Assembly (NCBI GenBank): GCA_019418225.1
Contig: DYCF01000005.1
Coordinates: 62,001-126,000 of the forward strand
Reading direction: 5' to 3'
DNA from: Clostridiales bacterium
GTDB taxonomy: Bacteria > Bacillota > Clostridia > Lachnospirales > Cellulosilyticaceae
Length of the DNA: 64,000 nt
Part shown: piece after piece, positions 8,240-17,447 of the stretch
How the letters are laid out: each line of letters begins with the position of its first letter
Numbering within the stretch: the stretch's first letter is position 1
Translations under genes and position numbers: made by a program
Notes under the pieces: model-generated
Database searches by the model: none
What the model saw: the letters and a program-made list of their open reading frames with translations, nothing else
What the model was told of the DNA's origin: nothing

Positions 8240-8611
8240 ATGGACTTATTTGCTAATATAGACTTAATGAATAGGGCTTTAGATGCGACACTTTTGAAGA
8301 AAAGTGTGATTAGTGAGAATATTAGTAATGTGGACACACCGAACTATAAAAGAAAAGATGTGAGTTTTGAAACGATTTTGCAAAAGGAAGTAAATGCCAA
8401 TAAAAATATCTCGAATCTAGATCTAAATAAAATTGAACCTAAGGTATATGTAGATGAAAAAAGTTCTAGTTATCGAATGGATGGGAATAATGTAGATATA
8501 GACGTAGAGATGGCAGAGGAAGCAAAAGTTTATGCTAGATATAATGCACTTATTACGAGGGTAAATGCCCAGCTTAATCGTTTTACGACTGTACTTCAAA
8601 ATATAAAATAA
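8240..8611 (+). CDS. flgB: Flagellar proximal rod protein FlgB
   Basis: 123 residues, normal length. FlgB forms the proximal rod just outside the cytoplasmic membrane and is exported by the flagellar type III system. The N-terminal rod signature NISNVDTPNYKR (residues about 29-40) and the C-terminal amphipathic helix (EEAKVYARYNALITRVNAQL) that packs in the rod are both present. ATG 8240 follows GGGGGGAGGAT. It is the first gene of the fla/che operon, 15 bases from flgC. Confidence 0.97.
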   Translation: MDLFANIDLMNRALDATLLKKSVISENISNVDTPNYKRKDVSFETILQKEVNANKNISNLDLNKIEPKVYVDEKSSSYRMDGNNVDIDVEMAEEAKVYARYNALITRVNAQLNRFTTVLQNIK

Positions 8612-8626
8612 TAAGGGGGAAGCTAA

Positions 8627-9067
8627 ATGGGATTTTTTGGCCCAATGGATACCGCAGCTACGGGTTTGACAGCACAAAGGCTTAGATTAGATGTTATCTC
8701 ACAAAATATTGCTAATGCGAATACAACAAGAACCGCTGAGGGAGGGCCTTATAAAAGAAAAAGTGTCATTTTTGAGCAGATTGACAATACTACAGGGAGC
8801 TTTGCGAGTGTATTAAATAAGAAGGTTCAATCAGGCAATAATGGCGTAAGAGTTGCGCGTATTATTGAAGATGAAAGTGAAGGTGCAATGAGTTATGACC
8901 CAACTCATCCAGATGCAGATGAAAATGGTTATGTACATTATCCTAATGTAAATACGGTAGATGAGATGGTTAACATGATTTCTGCTAGTAGGTCATATGA
9001 AGCTAATGTAACTTCTTTTAATACAATGAAAGCTATGTTCAATAAAGCCCTAGAAATAGGTAAATAG
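8627..9067 (+). CDS. flgC: Flagellar rod protein FlgC
   Basis: 146 residues. Rod component partnered with FlgB. N-terminal motif ISQNIANANTTRTAEGGPYKR (a little over 20 residues, near 24-44) with the FlgC-typical insertion after the Asn-Ala-Asn box, and a C-terminal coiled helix (SASRSYEANVTSFNTMKAM). ATG 8627 follows AAGGGGGAAG. It lies between flgB and fliE, the conserved order. Confidence 0.97.
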   Translation: MGFFGPMDTAATGLTAQRLRLDVISQNIANANTTRTAEGGPYKRKSVIFEQIDNTTGSFASVLNKKVQSGNNGVRVARIIEDESEGAMSYDPTHPDADENGYVHYPNVNTVDEMVNMISASRSYEANVTSFNTMKAMFNKALEIGK

Positions 9068-9084
9068 TAGTAGGAGGAAGAACG

Positions 9085-9393
9085 ATGATATCACAGGTAC
9101 AACAGCTATCAAGTTTATTCACACAGCAAAGTGCAGCAGCAAAAAAAGTTAATTTATCAGGTGATGCGAGTTTCACACAAAGTCTGGAAGCTGCTAAGAA
9201 TTTAATAGATGCAAACTTGCAAGCAGAACAAGAAACAAATGAATTAACAATGGATTTTTTAACTGGAGCTAATGATAATATACATAGCTTACTTATTTCA
9301 CAATCTAAGGCAAGTATTTTATTACAGTACACAATGCAAGTAAGAAATGGCGTATTAGATGCATATAAAGAAATTATGCAACTCTCAGTTTAA
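9085..9393 (+). CDS. fliE: Flagellar hook-basal body protein FliE
   Basis: 102 residues. FliE joins the MS ring to the rod and is among the first exported proteins. The C-terminal half carries the family pattern (TNELTMDFLTGANDNIHSLL, then SILLQYTMQVRNGVLDAYKE at the C-terminus). ATG 9085 after AGGAGGAAGAACG. Sits 17 bases after flgC and directly before fliF, its docking partner. Confidence 0.95.
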   Translation: MISQVQQLSSLFTQQSAAAKKVNLSGDASFTQSLEAAKNLIDANLQAEQETNELTMDFLTGANDNIHSLLISQSKASILLQYTMQVRNGVLDAYKEIMQLSV

Positions 9394-9424
9394 TACCTGC
9401 TTTTAAAAGAAAGAGGTGAATGTA

Positions 9425-11023
9425 TTGCAAGAGACGATAGGACAAATATCAAATCAGGTAACTGAGAAGTGGAATAATTTAAGTAAAAAACAAAAGATTC
9501 AAATAGGAGTAGGGGTAGGGCTATTAATTGTAGTCATAGCCATTGCAGTATACTTGACAAGACCACAGATGCGTACATTATATAATGGTCAAATGGATGC
9601 TAAGTTTATTGCAGAGACATCACAAGTCTTAGATGATAAAAAAATTACATATAAAGTAATAAATGATGGTACGAATATAGAAGTTAATTCAGACCAGTAT
9701 AATGCGGCTGTATTAGCATTATCATTAGAGGGTGTTACAGATACTGGATATTCTTTTGAAGATATGATTAGTACAAGCATGTCTACAACAGAGAATGAGT
9801 GGAAAGAACGTGTAAATCATCTTACAAAAGAAGAACTTCAAACAACCTTAAAGCAAATTAAAGGTGTTCAGGATGTAACAGTTCAGCTAAATATTCCAGA
9901 AGAAAAGAATTCATTTATTCAATCTAAACAAGAAAGTTCAGCAAGTGTATTTTTAACACTTAGTGAGCCATTATCAAGTAAGCAAGCAGAGGGGATTGCT
10001 AACTTTATGGCTTATGCAGTAAAGAACTTAGATAAGAAAAATGTGATTATTTTAGACTCAAATGGTAATACCATTTATCAAGGCGGAGAAGAAGCAAGCC
10101 TTGCACTCAGTCAACAACAAGAAGTAAAACAGGCTGCAGAAGAAGCCGTTAAAACAAAAATTAATGATTTATTAGGGGAACTTTATAGTGATGTACGTAT
10201 TAGTCCAAACCTTGTATTAGACTTTGATCACTATGCAGAAAGTAATAAAGAATATACAGCACAAGGCGATGATGGACAACGTGGTGTTATAACACAAGAA
10301 AATGTGGCAAGTAGTTCATCTACCACTACAGATGGTGAGGGTGGAGAACCGGGTACAGCTACAAATGGCGGAGATGTAACAAATTATGTACAAGAAGGTA
10401 CAAGTGGGACAAGCAATAGTAAAGATAATCAAAAAGAGATTACATATGCACCTAATGTAAAAGAAACACAGTATCAAAGGAATATGGGTGATGTAGACTT
10501 AGAAAAGTCTTCTGTTGCCGTTAATGTCTTCAGAAATAAAATTTACAGAGAAGAAGAGATTAAAGCAACTTTAGTAGGGACAACTTGGGCAGAGTTTAAA
10601 GCGCAAAATGGACAGCAACAAGCCTTTACTGTAGAACAAAGTGTTATTGATGGTGTAAAAGCTGCTACAGGTATTGATAATGTAAGTGTAAATGGTTATG
10701 AAATACCAAGATTTATTGATGAAGAGCCATATGAAATTGACTACAAAGATTACTTACCATATGCATTTATATTACTGATTATTATAGGTGCTATTGCAGC
10801 TATTATCATGAGATTTAGAAAACATGATGAAGAAGTAGAAGTTGAGCCAGAACTTGAAGTAGAAGAAATGCTGAAGACAGCTAAAGAAGAAGTTGAGCTC
10901 GAAGAAATTGAACTTAAAGAAACATTAGAAACAAAACGACAAATTGATAAATTTGTAGATGAAAAACCAGAGGCAGTTGCAAACTTATTACGTAACTGGC
11001 TGACTGAAGAAGATTGGGAGTGA
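9425..11023 (+). CDS. fliF: Flagellar MS-ring protein FliF
   Basis: 532 residues from the preferred TTG start at 9425; the in-frame GTG at 9416 is part of the ribosome-binding site AAGAGGTG itself. FliF forms the MS ring in the membrane and holds FliG. First membrane helix about residues 29-48 (GVGVGLLIVVIAIAVYL), YscJ-like ring domains, a Ser/Gly/Thr-rich loop near 290-335, second helix about 445-467, and the C-terminal FliG-binding tail ending NLLRNWLTEEDWE. It is 4 bases from fliG, fitting stoichiometric co-synthesis. Confidence 0.97.
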   Translation: MQETIGQISNQVTEKWNNLSKKQKIQIGVGVGLLIVVIAIAVYLTRPQMRTLYNGQMDAKFIAETSQVLDDKKITYKVINDGTNIEVNSDQYNAAVLALSLEGVTDTGYSFEDMISTSMSTTENEWKERVNHLTKEELQTTLKQIKGVQDVTVQLNIPEEKNSFIQSKQESSASVFLTLSEPLSSKQAEGIANFMAYAVKNLDKKNVIILDSNGNTIYQGGEEASLALSQQQEVKQAAEEAVKTKINDLLGELYSDVRISPNLVLDFDHYAESNKEYTAQGDDGQRGVITQENVASSSSTTTDGEGGEPGTATNGGDVTNYVQEGTSGTSNSKDNQKEITYAPNVKETQYQRNMGDVDLEKSSVAVNVFRNKIYREEEIKATLVGTTWAEFKAQNGQQQAFTVEQSVIDGVKAATGIDNVSVNGYEIPRFIDEEPYEIDYKDYLPYAFILLIIIGAIAAIIMRFRKHDEEVEVEPELEVEEMLKTAKEEVELEEIELKETLETKRQIDKFVDEKPEAVANLLRNWLTEEDWE

Positions 11024-11027
11024 TCGT

Positions 11028-12035
11028 TTGACTAAAGAGGAATATACAAGTAAACAAAAGGCAGCTATGCTCCTTATAGCTTTGGGTCCTGAAAAATCAT
11101 CTAAGGTATTTAAACATTTAAAAGAAGAAGAAATTGAGCAATTAACACTTGAAATTGCCAATATCAAAGCAGTATCTCCTAAGGTGAAAGAGGAGGTACT
11201 GCAAGAATTCTATGAAATGTGTCTAGCACAAGATTATATTGCAGAAGGCGGTATTGGCTATGCAAGACAACTTCTAGAGCAAGCCCTAGGTTCAGATAAA
11301 GCGGTGGAAGTAATTAATAAGCTTACTGTTTCACTTCAGGTTAGACCTTTCGAGTTTGCTAGAAAGACAGATGCATCGCAACTTGTTAACTTCATACAAA
11401 ATGAACATCCACAGACAATTGCACTTATCTTATCTTATCTGAAACCAGCACAGGCAGCACTTATTATTCGTTCGTTACCACCCGAGATGCAATCAGATAC
11501 AGCACGTAGAATTGCATTGATGGATCGCGCGTCACCAGATGTGATTAATCAAATTGAACGTGAGTTTGAAAAACGACTTTCAACACTTGTTTCAGAAGAT
11601 TATACAACAATCGGTGGCGTGGATTCAATCGTAGAGATTATCAACCAAGTAGACCGTACAACAGAGAAGAATATTATGGAAAACTTAGAAATCGAAGATC
11701 CAGAACTTGCAGAAGTTATCAGAAAACGTATGTTTGTATTCGAAGATATTATTACATTGGATCCAAAATCTATTCAACGTGTACTTCGTGAAGTGGACAA
11801 TCATCAACTTGCAATTGCGCTTAAGGGTGCTGGTGAATCTGTTAAATCTGTTATCATGGAAAATGTTTCAAAACGTCTTGCTGCTATGATTGAAGAGGAT
11901 CTTGAATATATGGGGCCAAAACGTGTTAAAGAGATTGAAGAAGCACAACAAAATATTGTTAATATTATCCGTAAGTTAGAAGATGCAGGTGAAATCGTTA
12001 CATCACGTGGAGCAGGAGATGAGGTAATTGTCTAG
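11028..12035 (+). CDS. fliG: Flagellar motor switch protein FliG
   Basis: 335 residues. Rotor protein that couples stator ion flow to rotation and direction switching. The N-domain binds FliF, the middle domain has the EHPQT motif (NEHPQTIALILSYL near 121-134), and the C-domain carries the charged torque helix (MFVFEDIITLDPKSIQRVLR). Start TTG 11028 is 7 bases after GGGAG and 4 bases after the fliF stop. The fliG 3' end overlaps the fliH start by 8 bases. Confidence 0.98.
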   Translation: MTKEEYTSKQKAAMLLIALGPEKSSKVFKHLKEEEIEQLTLEIANIKAVSPKVKEEVLQEFYEMCLAQDYIAEGGIGYARQLLEQALGSDKAVEVINKLTVSLQVRPFEFARKTDASQLVNFIQNEHPQTIALILSYLKPAQAALIIRSLPPEMQSDTARRIALMDRASPDVINQIEREFEKRLSTLVSEDYTTIGGVDSIVEIINQVDRTTEKNIMENLEIEDPELAEVIRKRMFVFEDIITLDPKSIQRVLREVDNHQLAIALKGAGESVKSVIMENVSKRLAAMIEEDLEYMGPKRVKEIEEAQQNIVNIIRKLEDAGEIVTSRGAGDEVIV

Positions 12036-12846
12036 TATTATAAAGAGTGAACGCATAAGAAATCAAAGTGTCATTAATTTATCTGAAAGGTTCAAAGCGC
12101 TTCATATTGAGTATGATAAAGTTGAAGAGGAAGATTTAACTTCTGAAAGTCACATACATAATAATCTAGAAGTGAGTGCCTTATATGACCAAGTATCTTC
12201 TAAGGACAATATGGAAGAAGTTTTAGCTACTTCACATCAAAAACGAGAAGAAATACTAAGTGAAGCAAATGAAGCTGCACAAAAGATTGTAGAAGAAGCT
12301 AAGTGTAGGGCAGAAGAGATATTATCTGCAGCGCTCACAAAAGCAGAAGAAATAAAAGAGGAAACAAGGGAAAAACAAACTCAGTTACTTTATGAAACAC
12401 AGGCAAAGTCAGAGAAAATGCTAGAAGAAGTAAATGAGGAAGTTAAAGCACTTAAAAGACAGGCAGAAGAAGAAAAACATGCACTTATAATGAGCAGTGA
12501 AGGAGATTTAGTAAATATACTTCAAAAGCTTCTAGGTCATATTATTACTGAAGAAGTTTTTGAGAATACAGATTGGCTTCAATGTTTAGTGCGTAAGATG
12601 ATACAAGGCTGTCATACAAAAGATGAAATTAAAGTTTGTGTGTCACAAGGTGTATTTGAACAATTAACAGAAGATCAGAAAAAAGAAATACAAGCGTTAG
12701 GCGAGCATATTACAATTGAAGTAAGAAATACACTGAATGAAACAACCTGTGTTGTGGAGACGAAATTAGGTAATATTTCTTATGATGTAGTGAAGGGTCT
12801 AGAACGTGTGATTTCAGAAATAAAAACTTTAGAGAAATTATCATAG
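12028..12846 (+). CDS. fliH: Flagellar export regulator FliH
   Basis: 272 residues. FliH is the peripheral stalk-like partner and negative regulator of the export ATPase FliI. The middle is almost entirely charged helix (about 70-170, with repeated EEAKxxAEEI-type heptads), followed by a C-terminal domain as in V-ATPase E subunits (residues 170-272). Sequence similarity in this family is weak, so position between fliG and fliI is a main argument. Start TTG 12028 overlaps fliG; GAGG and GGAG lie just upstream. Confidence 0.9.
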   Translation: MSSIIKSERIRNQSVINLSERFKALHIEYDKVEEEDLTSESHIHNNLEVSALYDQVSSKDNMEEVLATSHQKREEILSEANEAAQKIVEEAKCRAEEILSAALTKAEEIKEETREKQTQLLYETQAKSEKMLEEVNEEVKALKRQAEEEKHALIMSSEGDLVNILQKLLGHIITEEVFENTDWLQCLVRKMIQGCHTKDEIKVCVSQGVFEQLTEDQKKEIQALGEHITIEVRNTLNETTCVVETKLGNISYDVVKGLERVISEIKTLEKLS

Positions 12847-12854
12847 GAGTCAAT

Positions 12855-14156
12855 ATGATCGATTTAAACAAATACGAAAATATCATAAATCATCAGTTAT
12901 GGACTTATACAGGCGAGGTAACTAAAGTTGTTGGAATGGGAATTGAATCATTAGGGCCTATGGCTAATATTGGAGATATTTGCTATATTTCCACACGAAA
13001 AGGTGATAGAGAGATTAAAGCAGAGGTAATTGGTTTTAAAGATGAAAATCTATTACTTATGCCCCTAGGACAACTGGAAGGTATCGGACCTGGATGTAAA
13101 GTAAAAGCTTATGGTGATAAGTTAAATGTTCAAGTAGGTGAAAACCTTTTAGGTCAGGTGGTTGATTGGCAAGCAAAACCTATCGATGGAAGTGAGGTCT
13201 ATTGTCCCGATACGGTACCGATTGACAATGAAGCACCTAATCCGCTTACAAGAGAGAGAATACATGAGCCTATTTCATTAGGAATACGTGCTATTGATGG
13301 CATGTTAACTGTAGGAAAGGGACAAAGAATTGGAATTTTTGCAGGAAGTGGTGTTGGTAAAAGTACCTTAATGGGTATGATTGCAAGAAATGCTTTGTCT
13401 GATATTAATATTATTGCACTTATAGGTGAGCGTGGTAGAGAGGTAAGAGAGTTCATTGAAAAGGACTTAAAAGCAGAAGGGCTTAAGCGTTCAATCGTAG
13501 TCGTAGCCACATCTGACCAGCCAGCACTTATGAGGCTAAAAGCAGCAATGACAGCAACTGCCTTGGCAGAATACTTTAGAGATCAAGGCAAAAATGTTCT
13601 TTTAATGATGGATTCGTTAACGAGATTTTCAATGGCACAACGTGAAATAGGGCTTGCGGTAGGTGAACCACCTGTTTCTAGAGGATATACGCCATCTGTG
13701 TTTGCAGCCTTGCCAAAGCTTTTAGAAAGGGCTGGTAACTCAGATAAGGGTAGTATTACAGGCATGTATACAGTTTTAGTAGATGGGGATGACTTCAATG
13801 AACCTATTACAGATACAGCTAGGGGTATTTTAGATGGACATATTGTACTATCTAGAAAGCTGGCAAACAAAGGTCATTATCCAGCTATCGATGTACTTGC
13901 AAGTATATCAAGGGTTATGAGTGACATTGTAACTGATGAGCACAAAGCTTTTGCAAGAGAAATTAAAAAACAAATGGCTGTTTATAAAGAATCTGAAGAT
14001 CTTATTAATGTAGGCGCGTACAATCGCGGTAGTAGCCAGGAGATTGATGAAGCAATAGATAAGATTGGACCAATTAATAATTTCTTACAACAACCAACTC
14101 ATGAAAAGGTAAGTTTTGAAACAACTTATGAGCTTATGGCACAAATAACAAAGTAA
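12855..14156 (+). CDS. fliI: Flagellum-specific ATP synthase FliI
   Basis: 433 residues, normal for the family. Cytoplasmic ATPase energising early steps of flagellar protein export. Walker A GSGVGKST (about residues 166-173), Walker B VLLMMDSLTRFSMAQRE (about 248-264) and the catalytic GERGREV segment, all in the F1-beta-like core. ATG 12855 after AGGAGTCAAT. Lies between its partners fliH and fliJ. Confidence 0.98.
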   Translation: MIDLNKYENIINHQLWTYTGEVTKVVGMGIESLGPMANIGDICYISTRKGDREIKAEVIGFKDENLLLMPLGQLEGIGPGCKVKAYGDKLNVQVGENLLGQVVDWQAKPIDGSEVYCPDTVPIDNEAPNPLTRERIHEPISLGIRAIDGMLTVGKGQRIGIFAGSGVGKSTLMGMIARNALSDINIIALIGERGREVREFIEKDLKAEGLKRSIVVVATSDQPALMRLKAAMTATALAEYFRDQGKNVLLMMDSLTRFSMAQREIGLAVGEPPVSRGYTPSVFAALPKLLERAGNSDKGSITGMYTVLVDGDDFNEPITDTARGILDGHIVLSRKLANKGHYPAIDVLASISRVMSDIVTDEHKAFAREIKKQMAVYKESEDLINVGAYNRGSSQEIDEAIDKIGPINNFLQQPTHEKVSFETTYELMAQITK

Positions 14157-14165
14157 GGTGAGGGA

Positions 14166-14615
14166 ATGTTTAAGTTTGAATTACAACCAGTCTTAGCACT
14201 TAAAGAAAAATTAGAGGACAATAAAAAAAGAGAATTAGGGCTTGCAAATACAAAGCATGAACAGCTTGTAGATGAAAGAAGTACATTAATGATATTACAT
14301 AATGAAGCCTATAATGAAATCAGAAGGCAATGTGATGGCGGTCTTAATATTAGCAACCTAAAACAATTCAATTATTATACGGCGCGTCTTAATAAACAAA
14401 TTGAGAAAAAGGAACTTGAAATTGTTAAAGCCAAGAAGGTAGTGAATGAAAAAAGAAATGAATTACTGGAAGCTGTAAAGCAAAGAAAGATTTTAGAAAA
14501 TCTAAAAGAAATCAAGCTTGAGCAATTTAAAGGTGAAGAAATCAAAGCACAAAATCAAATTGTAGATGAAATTGTAAGTTACAAATATGGCGCTGTGAAA
14601 AGGAGTGAACAGTAG
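14166..14615 (+). CDS. fliJ: Flagellar export chaperone FliJ
   Basis: 149 residues, almost wholly charged alpha-helical coiled coil. FliJ resembles the gamma stalk of F-ATPases, binds FliI and FlhA and recycles export chaperones. N-terminus FKFELQPVLALKEKLEDNKK matches the family (FxFxLxxVLxLKExxE). ATG 14166 follows AAGGTGAGGG; the next gene begins after 2 bases. Confidence 0.93.
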   Translation: MFKFELQPVLALKEKLEDNKKRELGLANTKHEQLVDERSTLMILHNEAYNEIRRQCDGGLNISNLKQFNYYTARLNKQIEKKELEIVKAKKVVNEKRNELLEAVKQRKILENLKEIKLEQFKGEEIKAQNQIVDEIVSYKYGAVKRSEQ

Positions 14616-14617
14616 GC

Positions 14618-15337
14618 ATGGCAAAGGCAGTAGCAACAACTGAAAAAATAGATGAAAAAGCTCCTTACACTAAACCTGAAAAGCCTAAGAAGAAAAAAGG
14701 TTTAATAATAGTTTTAGTTATCATTCTTTTAGTAGGGGTTGTAGGTTTTATTTTTAGAAAGCCAATAGGGACGATTTTAAAAGATGTACCTATTATAGGT
14801 AGCTTGTTTAAAGAGGAAGAAGTAAAGGTTCCATACAATGAACTTGAAAGTAGATTGGCAACTAGTGAACTAGAAGCAACAAGCTTAAGAGGAAAAGTGG
14901 AAAGCTATGAGGCTGAAATTAAAGCTTTAGAAGAAAAAATAGAGACGCTTAAACAGTATGAAACAAATTACAACAGCTTCTTAGAACAAAAAAAGGCATG
15001 GGATGAAAGAATTGCTGAAACGAATACTGATTTATTTATTCAGCAGTTTGAACAAATTTATCCAGATACAGCCGAAGAGATTTATAGTGAGCTCAAAGGA
15101 CAAAGTATTATGTCAAAAGAACAAAAAGCTTATGCAAATACTATCGGTCAAATGGATGCGGAACAAGCAGCCAAAGCTATGGAAATTTTATTAACTACAG
15201 ATCCAGAACTAATCCAAATGATTTTTGAAAATATGGGGCAAGAACAAAGAGCAGCAATTTTAGATAATATGACTTCACAGGGTGCTGCGCAAACGATGAA
15301 ACTTATATCACCAGATATAAATATTGTGAGTGAGTAG
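14618..15337 (+). CDS. MotE/YlxF-like flagellar membrane protein
   Basis: 239 residues: basic N-terminus, one membrane helix (about 29-46), coiled coil (about 75-125), and a C-terminal MgtE-N-like helical domain (about 155-235, with AKAMEILLTTDPELIQMIF). This equals B. subtilis YlxF and the MotE/FlbB-type proteins that stabilise or assemble stator components. It sits between fliJ and fliK as ylxF does in B. subtilis. The exact role in this lineage is inferred from position and domain layout. Confidence 0.85.
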   Translation: MAKAVATTEKIDEKAPYTKPEKPKKKKGLIIVLVIILLVGVVGFIFRKPIGTILKDVPIIGSLFKEEEVKVPYNELESRLATSELEATSLRGKVESYEAEIKALEEKIETLKQYETNYNSFLEQKKAWDERIAETNTDLFIQQFEQIYPDTAEEIYSELKGQSIMSKEQKAYANTIGQMDAEQAAKAMEILLTTDPELIQMIFENMGQEQRAAILDNMTSQGAAQTMKLISPDINIVSE

Positions 15338-15347
15338 GAGGTGTAAA

Positions 15348-16604
15348 ATGGGTAGTATTAATTTGGGCAATTTATTAATGAATATGCATACCAGTGCTGT
15401 AACAAATAAGACAACAACAGGCCAGACAAATGATACTTCCAATGTAGGTGGCTTTAATAAGGCGCTAGATAATGCAAAGCAGACAAATATAGCAAAAAAC
15501 TTAGATAAAAAGCCATCAACTATAAATGAGGTAAAAGTAACGCCTAAAAAAGTAACTAAATCTAATCCGTTACAAAGTGTAGAATTAGAAGAGGAAGAAG
15601 TTATAAAAAAAGAAGTTACGGATGCTATTTTAAGTCTAATAAGTACGCAGCTTCAAGTACCAGTTGAAGAGTTGACAGCCACGTTAGAAGAGGTAGGCTT
15701 ATCACCTATAGATCTTTTAGAAGAAGATAATTTTTCACAGTTTATCACAGCTTTTTATGGGGAAAGTGCAACAGAAGATTTACTGATGGAAAATAGTGAG
15801 ATAAAAGACATTAGCAAGCTATTTACTAAAATTCAAGAAGTAAGTAATCAAATTGTAGGAGATGAAGTTCATAAAGTAATTGAGCAAACTACAGTGGATG
15901 ACGAGCTTTTAAATGTACAAACAGTTGTAGCAGAAAAAATACCTACAACGCAGCAAGTAGAAGTAAGTAGCCTAGAAGAAGTCGTGAGTAGTACAGTAAT
16001 GCCGAAGGAAGAAAAGACAGTACAGACTAAAGAATTAACAAGTACGCAGCCTCAAGTAGTGCAGACATTTCCAATCGAGCATTTAGGACTTACTGTACCG
16101 GTAGAAGCTTTTGAAACAACTATTAGTTTAACAAATGATCAGGTGAGTCAAAATATGGGCGGTGTTCATGTAAATCCTGATTTAAATATAGCTTCACAAA
16201 TAGTAGATCATATCGAAGTAACGAAGCTTGAACAAATGCAAGAAATAAAAATGCAACTTTCTCCTAAAGAATTAGGACAACTTACAATTAAGTTAGTTGA
16301 GAAGAATGGTGTATTTGTTGCAGAGATTAAAGTGGAAAGTGAAAAAACTAAAGACTTTATTTTAAATGAAATTGAGACGCTTAAAGATAGTCTTAATGAG
16401 CAAGGCATTAATATCAGTAATGTTCAAGTAGATGTGAAACAAAATGATGGTAGTATGCAAATGCAACAACAAAAACAAAAGAGCTCAAAACGTATACAAG
16501 AAATTATTGCAAAGCATCTTCAAGAATTAGAAGAGGAAGAAGCCCAAATGCAAGAGGTAAGTCCACTTGATATAGGTGAGAGTGAAGTTGATTATATGAT
16601 TTAA
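15348..16604 (+). CDS. fliK: Flagellar hook-length control protein FliK
   Basis: 418 residues from ATG 15348, which follows AGGAGGTG; an in-frame GTG at 15330 lacks a proper site and would overlap the previous gene. FliK is the secreted molecular ruler that switches export from hook to filament. The long N-terminal part is low-complexity (Thr/Gln/Glu-rich). The C-terminal Flg_hook domain is clear at about 280-370 (MQEIKMQLSPKELGQLTIKL, VEIKVESEKTKDF-like). Gln-rich tail. Precedes flgD, as expected. Confidence 0.93.
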   Translation: MGSINLGNLLMNMHTSAVTNKTTTGQTNDTSNVGGFNKALDNAKQTNIAKNLDKKPSTINEVKVTPKKVTKSNPLQSVELEEEEVIKKEVTDAILSLISTQLQVPVEELTATLEEVGLSPIDLLEEDNFSQFITAFYGESATEDLLMENSEIKDISKLFTKIQEVSNQIVGDEVHKVIEQTTVDDELLNVQTVVAEKIPTTQQVEVSSLEEVVSSTVMPKEEKTVQTKELTSTQPQVVQTFPIEHLGLTVPVEAFETTISLTNDQVSQNMGGVHVNPDLNIASQIVDHIEVTKLEQMQEIKMQLSPKELGQLTIKLVEKNGVFVAEIKVESEKTKDFILNEIETLKDSLNEQGINISNVQVDVKQNDGSMQMQQQKQKSSKRIQEIIAKHLQELEEEEAQMQEVSPLDIGESEVDYMI

Positions 16605-16614
16605 GGAGGAAGCT

Positions 16615-17406
16615 ATGAGTACAGTTAATTCAGTCGTTTCATCAGATAGTGATTACCTAAAAGTACAAGATGCAGTAAAATCACAAAGTGAATTGGATAA
16701 AGATGCTTTTATCAACTTATTGGTGACACAGATGAAATATCAAGATCCACTTGAACCAATGGATAACTCAGAAATGTTAGCACAGCTTGCACAGTTTACT
16801 GCGTTAGAGCAAATGCTTAATGTGGCGCAAACAGGTCAAAAGCAACTTGCAAATAGTATGATTGGTAAATATGTAGAGTATCAATATACAGATAGCAGTA
16901 CAGGCCAAACAAGCTATTTAGTTGGCAAAGTAGATTATGTAACAATTACAGGTGATACACCTAAACTGGGTATTGGTAATGTAGAAGTTACATTAGATGA
17001 AGTTTATCAAGTGGTGGATAGCAGCAATATCCAAACAAATACAACAGCCTTTGAGCTTATCAATAAAACCGTTCAAGCTACAATGAAAGAAAAGAATGCA
17101 GAAGGTAAAGAAGAAAGCGTTATTATCGAAGGTGAAGTATTAGGTATTCAAATGGAAGATGGTAATCCATACATTATTATTGGAACAGGCAAGGAAAAAG
17201 TTACAATTGACTTCAAAGATGTTCAAAATATAGTTGAAAAGCCAAGTATTATAGGTAAGAAGGTTACAGCGACATACACTAATAGTGAGGGTGAAAAAGT
17301 AACTGTAGAAGGCAAGGCTGAATACATCAAGATTAAGAGCAGTGGTACATATGTTTATGTAGATGGTAAGTTTGTTAACTTTGATGATATTCAAACAGTA
17401 GAATAA
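16615..17406 (+). CDS. flgD: Flagellar hook-capping protein FlgD with triplicated C-terminal module
   Basis: 263 residues, much longer than the roughly 140 of B. subtilis FlgD. FlgD caps the growing hook and places FlgE subunits. The N-terminal signature is intact (DPLEPMDNSEMLAQLAQFT, residues 44-62). The rest consists of three similar 52-60-residue modules at 83-135, 149-208 and 212-263, each starting Ile-Gly/Asn-Lys-x-Val and ending Val/Phe-x-(L/F)-D-(E/D)-(V/I)-x-x-V. ATG 16615 after AAGGAGGAAG. Directly before flgE. Confidence 0.95.
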   Translation: MSTVNSVVSSDSDYLKVQDAVKSQSELDKDAFINLLVTQMKYQDPLEPMDNSEMLAQLAQFTALEQMLNVAQTGQKQLANSMIGKYVEYQYTDSSTGQTSYLVGKVDYVTITGDTPKLGIGNVEVTLDEVYQVVDSSNIQTNTTAFELINKTVQATMKEKNAEGKEESVIIEGEVLGIQMEDGNPYIIIGTGKEKVTIDFKDVQNIVEKPSIIGKKVTATYTNSEGEKVTVEGKAEYIKIKSSGTYVYVDGKFVNFDDIQTVE

Positions 17407-17447
17407 TGAAATGAAAAAATAGAGTTTTTAGAGGAGGTAGATTGATT

